Numbered from the stretch's first letter, positions 1-6,014 are shown. The stretch is 6,915 bases of DNA from Oligoflexia bacterium (GCA_026914095.1 JAPPIY010000168.1:1-6915), one strand, 5' to 3'. Translations and numbers: made by a program. Notes: a model not told the origin generated them from the sequence alone.

Positions 1-2
1 CT

Positions 3-479
3 TATACTGTGCACGGATTCAAAGTAAAAGCAAAATGTATCACCTCGAGTTCGAGCTTTATTGGGGCTTTTTTTCCAAGTCTAGGGGTTTTTTTAGAGCA
101 TAGTAATTATTGTAAGTTTATCAACTGTGCAGCAGTTTCAGCAAAATGGGAGAAACGCATCCGATCCTTTGCTGAAACAGTCACAGGCTATGATGAAAAT
201 GGGACTCGAGTCTCTTTTAAGCCCTGCCCCAGCGGAGAAGTTTGGATTGGCTTTAAATGCGCGAAAACTTGTGACCAGTTCTGGGACGGCACTTCTTTTC
301 ACACAATGTATGGAGTGGAAATAAACGGTTACTGTGTTGCTCCATGTCAAAAGGCTGGTGACTACTGTGAACCTATAAATCTAAATTTTTTCATATTCAA
401 TGGTGATCAAAGATTAAGATCACAAAGGCTTAACAAAGGTCATAGTTATAGCGAGATGATGCACCTGCTTAGACAATAA
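3..479 (+). CDS. Cysteine-rich protein of unknown function (5' end outside window)
   Basis: I do not recognise this protein. The frame is open to the left edge of the window and ends at TAA 477-479. The first possible start inside is GTG at 9, with no visible ribosome binding site, so the true start probably lies upstream. Counted from that GTG the product has 156 residues and nine cysteines. Six of them fall between residues 73 and 119, as CPSGEVWIGFKC, KTC, GYC, APC and DYC. Such spacing is usual for small disulfide-bonded modules in exported proteins, which suggests a periplasmic, surface or secreted location. A hydrophobic, serine-rich stretch at about residues 11-29 might be a late signal-like segment or a membrane helix. 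The basic tail (about residues 130-156) has no cysteine. No catalytic motif is visible. Overlapping ORFs at 127-324 (+) and 138-350 (-) look like shadows. Confidence 0.55.
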   Translation, partial: YTVHGFKVKAKCITSSSSFIGAFFPSLGVFLEHSNYCKFINCAAVSAKWEKRIRSFAETVTGYDENGTRVSFKPCPSGEVWIGFKCAKTCDQFWDGTSFHTMYGVEINGYCVAPCQKAGDYCEPINLNFFIFNGDQRLRSQRLNKGHSYSEMMHLLRQ

Positions 480-507
480 ATATGGGAATGAATAAAATAT
501 CTGACCT

Positions 508-532
508 TCTCTCTAGCGCAAGCGGGAATCTC
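508..532. repeat. Degenerate fragment of the TTCCCGC...GCGGGAA repeat
   Basis: Read on the minus strand, this stretch contains GATTCCCGCTTGCGC. It matches the GATTCCCGCTTTCGC core of the intact copy at 6729-6800, but the closing arm has decayed. It lies in the short gap between the cysteine-rich ORF and the 3' end of the minus-strand gene. It may be a relic, and chance similarity over so short a length is possible. Confidence 0.3.
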
Positions 533-541
533 TAACTAAAA

Positions 542-587
542 TTGGAAAACTCAATCTGAAAAAGGTTTTGACAAGTTAGTTTTCCAA
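542..587 (-). terminator. Inverted repeat across the stop codon, possible weak terminator
   Basis: TTGGAAAACT at 542-551 is exactly complementary to AGTTTTCCAA at 578-587, giving a 10-bp stem and a 26-base loop. On the minus strand the hairpin begins in the last codons of the 551-1006 gene, covers its TGA stop, and is followed by TTTTAG. This placement suits a transcript 3' end. The stem is AT-rich, the loop long and the U-tract short, so it is weaker than a classical intrinsic terminator. Confidence 0.4.
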
Positions 588-1006
588 CCCGCTTCCTGAG
601 ATTCTAACATTGAAAACGCCGCTGACTGCGCGGGAGAAATCCCTTGTTTATTCTTCTTTGTCATCAACCCTATAAACTGCCAGGAATGTAGCGCATCAAA
701 GATCCATTGTATTTCTTTAAACAAAAAATGATCAAGATTAGGATCTTGACTTAAACTTTCAAACCGCTCCAACCGGACCAGAAAATGAAGTATATTGTCT
801 CCATCGTTATTAATGAACTTTAAAACTCTTACCACATCCCTATAGTTTATAGCATTTCTTCGCTTTTCGTAGGCTTCCACTTCTCCCTTGTCTAGAGCCT
901 CCATTAAATAAACAGCATCCGCTTTCAGATTTTTAGGCAAAGCTTTGGAATACACAGAGAATGAAACAAGGGAAAAAAATATCAAAAAGAACCCTAAGCT
1001 TTTCAT
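551..1006 (-). CDS. Small exported protein with degenerate ankyrin-like repeats
   Basis: The product has 151 residues. Residues 1-22 form a clear signal peptide: MKS, a hydrophobic core (LGFFLIFFSLVSFSVY), then S-K-A suggesting cleavage after Ala22. The mature part is mostly predicted helix. It holds two ankyrin-like signatures, NNDGDNILHFL (residues 66-76) and KNKQGISPAQSAA (118-130), which match the N-x-x-G-x-T-x-L-H and G-x-[ST]-P-x-x-x-A patterns of ankyrin repeats. They are about 50 residues apart, so the repeats are divergent or interrupted. The start is supported by GGAG 10 bases upstream of ATG on the minus strand. The protein is probably periplasmic or secreted and binds another protein, but the partner is unknown. 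It is transcribed divergently from the glycosyltransferase gene. I see no convincing promoter. The ankyrin call rests on motif reading only. Confidence 0.7.
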   Translation of the reverse strand: MKSLGFFLIFFSLVSFSVYSKALPKNLKADAVYLMEALDKGEVEAYEKRRNAINYRDVVRVLKFINNDGDNILHFLVRLERFESLSQDPNLDHFLFKEIQWIFDALHSWQFIGLMTKKNKQGISPAQSAAFSMLESQEAGWKTNLSKPFSD

Positions 1007-1154
1007 ATCATCTCACTCCAAAAAATCATTTATCCGAGTTAATATCTTCAAATTTAAGATGAAAAGACACCTATCACAAAAAATTTCCATTGTAAAGTTT
1101 TTTCAAAAATACAGAGAATTCTGTCTCTCCTTACACTTTTTTTATTATCATAGT

Positions 1155-1187
1155 GATTCCCGTTTGAAAATTCGGGATTATACCAAT
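1155..1187. repeat. Partial copy of the dispersed GTTTGAAAATTCGGG repeat
   Basis: GTTTGAAAATTCGGG at 1162-1176 is identical over 15 bases to 6742-6756. It is preceded by GATTCCC and followed by TATACCAAT (1179-1187), which also occurs on the minus strand at the right terminus of the repeat at 4696-4828. The pieces are therefore those of the repeat family, but in rearranged order. TCCCG and CGGGA can form a short hairpin around the AT-rich centre. It lies in the 275-base gap between the divergent genes at 1006 and 1282. The rest of that gap is AT-rich, with no ORF or RNA gene that I can support. Confidence 0.5.
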
Positions 1188-1281
1188 GGAACAAAAAAAT
1201 CAGGGACACAGGCCAAAGGAAGGGTATAAATAAGACCTAATTGTTGACAGGCTCAAAATAAAAAGCTCAACATAAAGGGTG

Positions 1282-1977
1282 ATGTTTATTAGTTTAATTT
1301 TTCCCTGTCATAACGAAGAGCAAGCCATTCCTTTAGTCATTCCCGAAGCCCTGAAAGTCAAGCAAGAGCTTATTGAAAAAAAACAGATTAAGAATCTGGA
1401 AATTATTGTCATCAATGACGCCTCCACTGATTCTTCTCTGTTAAAATTAAAAAAATATGAGAAAGAGATAAAAATATTATCTCTGGCTAAACAAGAAGGT
1501 TATGGCTCTGCCTTACAAAAAGCTTTCCAGCAAGCTCAAGGAGATTGGTTGGCTTTTTGTGATTTAGACAACACTTGCGATCCCAAGGAGCTCTCACTTT
1601 TAATTGATTTAGCTCATGATCAAAATTTAACTATGGCCTGGGGCGATCGCTTGAACAAAAACAGTCAAATTTCTTTTGTCCGAAAATTAGGGAATCAGCT
1701 CTATCAACTGGCTTTTTTAATTTTATCTTTCAAAAAAATTCCTGACCCCTGTAGCGGCTTTCGTCTCTTTAAAAAATCCAGTTTTGACTCCGTCCTTTAT
1801 AAACTTCCAAAAGATCTGAGCTTTGCGCTAGCTCTTACCAGCCACTGTGTCCGGCATAAAATCCCTTTTCAGGTGAAAGAGATTTCTTATAGAGACAGAT
1901 TAGGACAGTCTAAACTTCAGCCTTTTAAAGATGGCTGGATTTTTTTAATTCAGCTTGTCAGGTTTCTATTTTTTTAA
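1282..1977 (+). CDS. Family 2 glycosyltransferase (dolichol-phosphate-mannose synthase-like)
   Basis: The 231-residue product has a GT-A fold signature. FPCHNEE (7-13) is the N-terminal nucleotide-binding strand, followed by VINDASTD (43-50). C-DLDN-TCDP (93-100) is the D-x-D-like metal and nucleotide-sugar site. DPCSGFRLF (155-163) and YRDRLGQSKL (203-212) are acceptor-side motifs typical of the DPM1/polyprenyl-phosphate sugar transferase branch. By family it should transfer a sugar from a nucleotide donor, often to a polyprenyl phosphate at the cytoplasmic membrane. The sugar and acceptor cannot be read from sequence. The C-terminus ends in a hydrophobic WIFLIQLVRFLFF segment that could touch the membrane, but the paired C-terminal helices of some relatives are missing. 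ATG 1282 is preferred over GTG 1279 because the fold begins at once. The AAAGGG upstream is unusually close to either start. A possible promoter at 2001-2029 separates it from the next gene. Confidence 0.88.
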   Translation: MFISLIFPCHNEEQAIPLVIPEALKVKQELIEKKQIKNLEIIVINDASTDSSLLKLKKYEKEIKILSLAKQEGYGSALQKAFQQAQGDWLAFCDLDNTCDPKELSLLIDLAHDQNLTMAWGDRLNKNSQISFVRKLGNQLYQLAFLILSFKKIPDPCSGFRLFKKSSFDSVLYKLPKDLSFALALTSHCVRHKIPFQVKEISYRDRLGQSKLQPFKDGWIFLIQLVRFLFF

Positions 1978-2000
1978 CCCTCGCTTTTCTGCCTAAAGAT

Positions 2001-2029
2001 TTGCCAAATAACTTCCTTTATAGTATTAT
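2001..2029 (+). promoter_or_regulatory. Probable sigma70-type promoter for the hydroxylase-like gene
   Basis: TTGCCA (2001-2006) and TATTAT (2024-2029) are separated by 17 bases and each matches the -35 or -10 consensus at five of six positions. Transcription would begin near 2036, leaving a leader of about 20 bases that contains the AGAGG (2051-2055) ribosome binding site. It lies in the 81-base gap after the glycosyltransferase stop. AT-rich DNA yields such matches by chance, so this is suggestive. Confidence 0.5.
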
Positions 2030-2058
2030 AGATTCATCAACTTAAAATTTAGAGGCTA

Positions 2059-2673
2059 ATGAATTTACATTATACGCTGTTTTCTTTAGGAAATATCATC
2101 CCTTTAAATATTTATGTCGATTCAAAAGAATTAGAAAAGGACATCTCCCGCTATAAAGAGCGCTTCAAACCTTATAATCCTAGAAAAAAAGGCTATAACA
2201 GATTGGCTTTAAGCCTCACCAGCCATGATGGCGGTTTTTCTGGATCACCTGATTTAGACTCTTTATTTGAATACAATCAAATTCATAACACCCACTATAA
2301 TGAATCGGACTTTAGAGAGCCTACTCCCTTTTTTAAGTCCTCTCAAACTCTTCAAACGGCTTTAAAGCCCTTTGAAGGCTCTATAGGACGCTCTCATATC
2401 TTAAAATTAGACAAAGGCGGATTTTTTCCTCCGCATAGAGATGGTGACAACGGCTCTTTTCGTCTCTTTTTTTCCATCACCAGCGCAAACCATTATGTGT
2501 TTATCTTAGATGAGCAAAAAATCTCTTTAAAACTAGAGCAATTTTATTGCCTCAACACCAACCTGTCCCACAGCTTATTTTCTTTTAAAGACAACAGCCT
2601 ATTTGCTGTTTTTAATATTGATTTAAATGAAAGCTCCATTCAAAGCATTTATAAAAATTTAGAAAGCTTTTGA
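2059..2673 (+). CDS. Aspartyl/asparaginyl beta-hydroxylase-like protein
   Basis: The 204-residue product resembles the double-stranded beta-helix of the AspH branch of Fe(II)/2-oxoglutarate oxygenases. The key region is FPPHRDGDNGSFRLFFSI (123-140), with His126, Asp128 and Arg135, followed by LNTNLSHSLFSF (165-176) with His171. Human AspH uses His679 and His725 for iron, and Arg688 and Arg735 for 2-oxoglutarate. The spacings here (His to Arg 9, His to His 45) are almost the same (9 and 46). Two differences stand out. HRD supplies a carboxylate that AspH lacks. The residue ten after His171, where Arg735 would be, is Leu181. The protein may therefore bind 2-oxoglutarate differently, use another substrate, or be inactive. 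The N-terminal half (1-110) is unrecognised. There is no signal peptide, so it is probably cytoplasmic. AGAGG three bases before ATG supports the start. The ferredoxin gene follows after 77 bases. Confidence 0.6.
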   Translation: MNLHYTLFSLGNIIPLNIYVDSKELEKDISRYKERFKPYNPRKKGYNRLALSLTSHDGGFSGSPDLDSLFEYNQIHNTHYNESDFREPTPFFKSSQTLQTALKPFEGSIGRSHILKLDKGGFFPPHRDGDNGSFRLFFSITSANHYVFILDEQKISLKLEQFYCLNTNLSHSLFSFKDNSLFAVFNIDLNESSIQSIYKNLESF

Positions 2674-2750
2674 ATGATTGTCAATCTACAGGATTTCAGT
2701 TTATCAAACCACTACACAACAAATAAAAATCATGTTAAATTTTTATATCA

Positions 2751-2987
2751 ATGGCTGATAAAAATAACAAATATAAAGAAAATGTCCCAGGGGCTTACTA
2801 TGTGGATAAGGAGTGTATCAACTGTGACGCCTGCCTGTTATCCGCTGAAAATCACTTCAAAATCAATGAAGAAGAAGGCTATGCTTATGTTTGCAAACAG
2901 CCTCAAACAGAAGAGGAAAAGTCAGCCTGTGAAGAAGCTTTATCAGCCTGTCCTGTAGAGGCCATTGGAAATGACGGAGACGAGTAA
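2751..2987 (+). CDS. Single-cluster ferredoxin (4Fe-4S or 3Fe-4S)
   Basis: This is an acidic 78-residue electron carrier. C22-I-N-C25-D-A-C28 together with C67 in ACPVEAI forms the ligand set of one cubane cluster, and the order C-x2-C-x2-C...C-P is that of monocluster bacterial ferredoxins. VPGAYYVD just before the cluster and the C-terminal IGNDGDE are typical of a short family found in many Gram-negative anaerobes and deltaproteobacteria-like organisms. Two further cysteines, C48 and C60, are not ligands by this reading and might form a disulfide. No ribosome binding site is evident before ATG 2751, which is unusual here, but no upstream in-frame start fits better. The redox partner is unknown. 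The gene ends 3 bases before cysS, so the two are probably co-transcribed. A larger ORF at 2674-2958 in another frame appears to be a shadow. Confidence 0.9.
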   Translation: MADKNNKYKENVPGAYYVDKECINCDACLLSAENHFKINEEEGYAYVCKQPQTEEEKSACEEALSACPVEAIGNDGDE

Positions 2988-2990
2988 GCG

Positions 2991-4463
2991 ATGTTAAGCC
3001 AACATTTAAAAATTTATGATACGGCTATTAAACAGAAAAGAGATTTTACCTCCTTACACCCAAATCGAGTGAAAATGTACTGTTGCGGCCCCACAGTGTA
3101 TGATTACCTTCATATTGGCAATTTTAGAGGGGCTGTTTTTTTTAATTTCGTCCGCAACTGGCTGGAGTTTCTAAATTATAAAGTGGAGTATATCTATAAC
3201 TTTACTGATATTGATGATAAAATTTTAAACCGCTCTCAATCTGAAAAAATCAGCCCTCAACAGCTAGCCGAAAAATATATCAAAGAATTTAAAAAAGACT
3301 ATAACTCCTTAAAACTGACTCCTCATACCGCTAATCCAAGAGCCACTGAAGCGCTGCCAGAGATTATTAAACTGATTAAAAGGCTCCTAAAAGAAAAAAA
3401 AGCTTATGAAATAGAAGGGGATGTTTTTTATTCTGTTACTTCTTTTAAAGGCTATGGCTATTTAAGCGGGAGAAAAACAGAGGATTTGCTGATTGGCGCT
3501 CGAATTGAAGTGGATGAGCGAAAAAAGAATCCTTTAGACTTTGCCTTATGGAAAAAAACAAAACCAGGAGAGGCTTGGTTCTTTAAAAGCCCCTGGGGAA
3601 AAGGAAGGCCCGGGTGGCATATTGAATGCACAGCCATGATACACAAATTTCTAGGGGAAGAAATTGACATTCATGCCGGCGGATCCGATTTGATTTTTCC
3701 TCATCATGAAAATGAAATCGCTCAATCTACAGCTGTTACAAACAAAAAATACGCTCAATTTTGGATGCACAACAATATGATTGCAACAGAAGGGGATAAG
3801 ATGTCAAAATCCTTAGGAAATATGATAACAATGAGAGAGTTTTTAACTCAATATCCCGGTGAATTGTTTAAATTTTTAATTTTATCTGTCCACTATCGCT
3901 CTCCTCTGCAATTTTCAAAAAAAACATTACAGCAAGCTTTAATTTCTCTATCTAAAATTTACTCCAGCTTAGCCAAAGCAAAACAGCTGATCATGGACTG
4001 CAACGAAAGCTCTTATTTTGAAAAAGAGGTTCTACAGGCAGAAGAAGAGATACAAACCGCTTTTAATGATGATTTTGCCACTCCTAAAGCTTTTTCCATT
4101 TTCTTCTCACTTTTAAACCGTTTTCAAAAACAGATTGAAGACAAGCAGTTGCCTTTGCAGAAAAAAGCCAGTTCTGCTAAAAAATATCTTTCTTTCTTCA
4201 AAAAGTATGGACAAGCTCTCTCTTTATTTCAAGAAGAGCCAAGCTCTTTCTTAAAAAATTTAGAAGATAAGCTTTTAGAGCAAAAAAATCTGAGCAGAGA
4301 GGCTGTTCAAAAAAAGGTGGAAGAAAGAGCTTTAGCCAGAAAAAATAAGGACTTTAAAAGAGCGGATCAATTGAGGAAAGAGCTAGATCAAATAGGAATT
4401 GAAGTGAGAGACACAGTTCAGGGAAGTGAGTGGGAAATAAAAAAATACACTCTGACAGATTAA
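2991..4463 (+). CDS. cysS: Cysteinyl-tRNA synthetase
   Basis: This is a class I aminoacyl-tRNA synthetase that charges tRNA-Cys with cysteine in the cytoplasm. The 490-residue product is complete and slightly longer than the E. coli enzyme (461). The Rossmann domain starts with YCCGPTVYD (Cys32) and HIGN (41-44), the class I HIGH motif in a form common in this family. The zinc that selects cysteine would be held by Cys32, Cys213 in GWHIEC, and His238 and Glu242 in FPHHENE, matching the E. coli set. KMSKS (270-274) is the second class I signature. The helical anticodon-binding region follows. The C-terminus has the expected ARKNKDFKRADQLRKEL and DTVQGSEW segments. ATG 2991 lies 3 bases after the ferredoxin stop, with GGAG (2976-2979) upstream, so translation may be coupled. 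Downstream lies the fold-back repeat at 4496-4702, which could also end the transcript. Confidence 0.97.
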   Translation: MLSQHLKIYDTAIKQKRDFTSLHPNRVKMYCCGPTVYDYLHIGNFRGAVFFNFVRNWLEFLNYKVEYIYNFTDIDDKILNRSQSEKISPQQLAEKYIKEFKKDYNSLKLTPHTANPRATEALPEIIKLIKRLLKEKKAYEIEGDVFYSVTSFKGYGYLSGRKTEDLLIGARIEVDERKKNPLDFALWKKTKPGEAWFFKSPWGKGRPGWHIECTAMIHKFLGEEIDIHAGGSDLIFPHHENEIAQSTAVTNKKYAQFWMHNNMIATEGDKMSKSLGNMITMREFLTQYPGELFKFLILSVHYRSPLQFSKKTLQQALISLSKIYSSLAKAKQLIMDCNESSYFEKEVLQAEEEIQTAFNDDFATPKAFSIFFSLLNRFQKQIEDKQLPLQKKASSAKKYLSFFKKYGQALSLFQEEPSSFLKNLEDKLLEQKNLSREAVQKKVEERALARKNKDFKRADQLRKELDQIGIEVRDTVQGSEWEIKKYTLTD

Positions 4464-4495
4464 ATGATTAGCTCTTCTATTGAACTGAAAACTCG

Positions 4496-4702
4496 GTATA
4501 TACTGATCCTGTTTGAATTTTCAGCGTTGCGCATTCTTCAAAAACTTATAAATGAAAGGCTTAAAATCTCAGACATGCGTTTTGCCACAAAGCGACTTTT
4601 AGTCGCATTGTGGTCAAAGCCGAACTCGTTTTAAGCCTTTCATTTATAAGTTTTTGAAGAAAGAACCTGAGAATTTAAAACCTGATTTTCAAACAGATAT
4701 AC
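4496..4702. repeat. Nested fold-back element with a perfect 33-bp inverted repeat
   Basis: Positions 4534-4566 and 4629-4661 are exact reverse complements over 33 bases. The 62 bases between them hold a second hairpin: GCGACT (4592-4597), loop TTT, AGTCGC (4601-4606), extended by CCACAA (4585-4590) against TTGTGG (4608-4613) and TTTG against CAAA. Outside the long arms, CTGTTTGAA (4509-4517) pairs with TTCAAACAG (4688-4696). The ends carry GTATATAC (4496-4503) and GATATAC (4696-4702). The unit can fold into one long hairpin or a cruciform. It encodes no protein. It resembles a MITE-like or REP-like element more than a simple terminator. As RNA it would be very stable and could stop transcription or protect the 3' end of cysS mRNA. 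No mobility gene is present. Confidence 0.8.
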
Positions 4703-4828
4703 GGATCGGGTTTGAATTTTCCGGTTTCAGTTGGATTCCCGCGACCGCTTTCGCGGGAGTTCAGTCTGCTGGGAACAGCCTGCTGAATTTTCAAAAAAAT
4801 TCACGATTCAAATCCGATTGGTATATAC
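4696..4828. repeat. MITE-like repeat with 21-bp imperfect terminal inverted repeats
   Basis: The termini at 4697-4717 and 4806-4826 are inverted copies matching at 18 of 21 positions. Each contains ATATAC, ATCGG and TTTGAAT. The right end is the self-complementary GTATATAC (4821-4828). The left end shares GATATAC with the right end of the preceding element, so the two elements abut. Inside, TCCCGCGA (4737-4744) pairs perfectly with TCGCGGGA (4751-4758). Then CAGTCTGCTG (4762-4771) recurs as CAGCCTGCTG (4776-4785). The size (about 130 bp), terminal repeats and lack of coding capacity fit a non-autonomous repeat. Confidence 0.65.
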
Positions 4829-4909
4829 GGTTGCTTTTTTGAAAAAAGCATTCACTTTCAAAAAGAAAAGCTTGCTTTTTAAACTTAGCCCTTATAAAAA
4901 CACAATGTT

Positions 4910-5998
4910 ATGGAAAAACTAATCAGCTCTTCCTTATGGATTCTTAAGTCACTGGCAGATGTGGCGGAATTTGGGTTAAAAGCCCTTATTGTTGTAATTT
5001 CATTTGCTTTGTGCGTTTTGATTATAAAAAGAATTCGCCCTTCAGAAAAATCAGATAAGAAAAAACTTAAAATAGAAAATTTAAAAAAACAATATGAGAA
5101 ATACACCCATCAATTTCATCAAAAAACAATGGAAAAAAAAGAATTCAAAAACTATTTGAAAGAATCCATCAATCAAGACTCTTTCTGGAAAAACTTCTTT
5201 AAAAAAGACAATTCCAAAGAAAGCGCAGAAGAAAAAAAACCTACAGAAAAAAACAAAGACTCTTCTTTATTTGTCCTCTCCTTTGAAGGAGATATTATGG
5301 CTTCTCAAGTGAAAAACTTAAGAGAGGAAATTTCTATAATATTAAATATAGCTCAGCCAAAAGATGAAGTGGCTCTCCTTTTAGAAAGCCGCGGAGGCTC
5401 TGTTTCCCACTATGGCTTAGCCGCCAACCAATTGCAGAGGCTGAGGCAAAATAAAATCCCTCTGACTGTGTGTGTAGATAAAATGGCTGGGAGCGGGGGC
5501 TACCTAATGGCTTGTGTTGGCAATGAAATTTTAGCCTCGCCTTTTGCTTTTGTCGGCTCTATTGGAGTTTTATTGGGTTTGCCCAACATCTATGAATTTT
5601 TAAAGAAACACAATATTTCTTATGAAGAGTTTACAGCGGGGAAATACAAAAGAACAGTCACTCCTTTAGGTCAAATTACACCAGAAAAAAGAGAAAAACT
5701 ACAGGAGCAATTAGAGCTTGTGCATCAGCAATTTAAAAATTTTGTCCAAAAATATAGAAAGATTGACTTAGAGGAAGTCGCAACAGGAGAAGCCTGGTTA
5801 GCTGAAACAGCCTTACAAAAAGGCCTCGTGGATAAATTACAATGCTCTGATGATTATATTTTAGAGAAAATAAAGACTCATAATGTTTATAAAATCAGTC
5901 TAAAACAGCCTCAATCTCTTTTAGAAAAATTAACAAATAAAAAACCACTGGCAAATCAAGCTTTGGAAGAGCTTTTGCAAAAAGACTGCTTTTATTAA
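4910..5998 (+). CDS. sohB: SohB-like inner-membrane serine peptidase, family S49
   Basis: The 362-residue protein belongs to the SppA/SohB (S49) signal peptide peptidase group, which uses a Ser-Lys dyad to cleave peptides at the inner membrane. Residues 24-40 form a transmembrane helix, followed by a long charged linker (about 41-117) that is lysine- and glutamate-rich. The peptidase domain spans about 118-320. LLESRGGSVSHYG (157-169) is the conserved substrate-groove glycine region. Ser195 in KMAGSGGYLMA is the nucleophile, and Lys247 in GKYKRTVTP is the general base. Their 52-residue spacing equals that of the Ser147/Lys199 pair known in Bacillus SppA. LAETALQKGLVDKL (305-318) is the usual C-terminal motif. 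The length is close to E. coli SohB (about 349), unlike the double-domain SppA. No clear ribosome binding site precedes ATG 4910. It converges on greA with only 16 bases between stop codons. Confidence 0.92.
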   Translation: MEKLISSSLWILKSLADVAEFGLKALIVVISFALCVLIIKRIRPSEKSDKKKLKIENLKKQYEKYTHQFHQKTMEKKEFKNYLKESINQDSFWKNFFKKDNSKESAEEKKPTEKNKDSSLFVLSFEGDIMASQVKNLREEISIILNIAQPKDEVALLLESRGGSVSHYGLAANQLQRLRQNKIPLTVCVDKMAGSGGYLMACVGNEILASPFAFVGSIGVLLGLPNIYEFLKKHNISYEEFTAGKYKRTVTPLGQITPEKREKLQEQLELVHQQFKNFVQKYRKIDLEEVATGEAWLAETALQKGLVDKLQCSDDYILEKIKTHNVYKISLKQPQSLLEKLTNKKPLANQALEELLQKDCFY

Positions 5999-6014
5999 AC
6001 AAGTTGTTTTTTCA

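Larger units (their letters stand above)
4464..4909. other. 446-base non-coding interval between cysS and sohB
   Basis: The interval is dominated by two adjacent fold-back repeats (4496-4702 and 4696-4828). After them comes a small palindrome, GCTTTTTT (4833-4840) and AAAAAAGC (4842-4849). I see no tRNA and no convincing gene. The two ORFs that start at 4654 and 4731 run straight through the repeats. A weak promoter-like pair, TTGCTT (4872-4877) and TATAAA (4893-4898), has only 15 bases between boxes and would leave almost no leader before sohB. Confidence 0.7.

Noticed and set aside
945..1229. 94-codon plus-strand ORF between the divergent genes
   Set aside because: It overlaps the signal-peptide end of the minus-strand gene, is lysine- and phenylalanine-rich as expected of random AT-rich DNA, and crosses a repeat fragment.
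1225..1249. TATAAA (1225) and TTGACA (1244) as promoter elements for the glycosyltransferase gene
   Set aside because: Neither has a matching partner box at 16-18 bases, so no promoter can be supported.
2674..2958. 94-residue ORF beginning directly after the hydroxylase-like stop
   Set aside because: It overlaps the ferredoxin in another frame for most of its length, and the ferredoxin frame has clear cluster motifs.
3111..3122. HIGN instead of HIGH in cysteinyl-tRNA synthetase
   Set aside because: HIGN is a common natural variant in bacterial CysS proteins, and all other active-site residues are present.
4534..4661. CRISPR repeat or toxin-antitoxin RNA
   Set aside because: There is one inverted pair, no regularly spaced direct repeats, no cas genes and no small toxin ORF.
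4654..4922. Two ORFs of about 62 codons across the intergenic repeats
   Set aside because: Both read through palindromic repeat DNA. The MDSRDRFRG-type peptide is the usual artefact of TTCCCGC repeat sequences.
5999..6014. AAACAA-G-TTGTTT as a terminator between sohB and greA
   Set aside because: The stem is only five or six AT pairs with almost no loop, too weak to claim although it lies between convergent genes.
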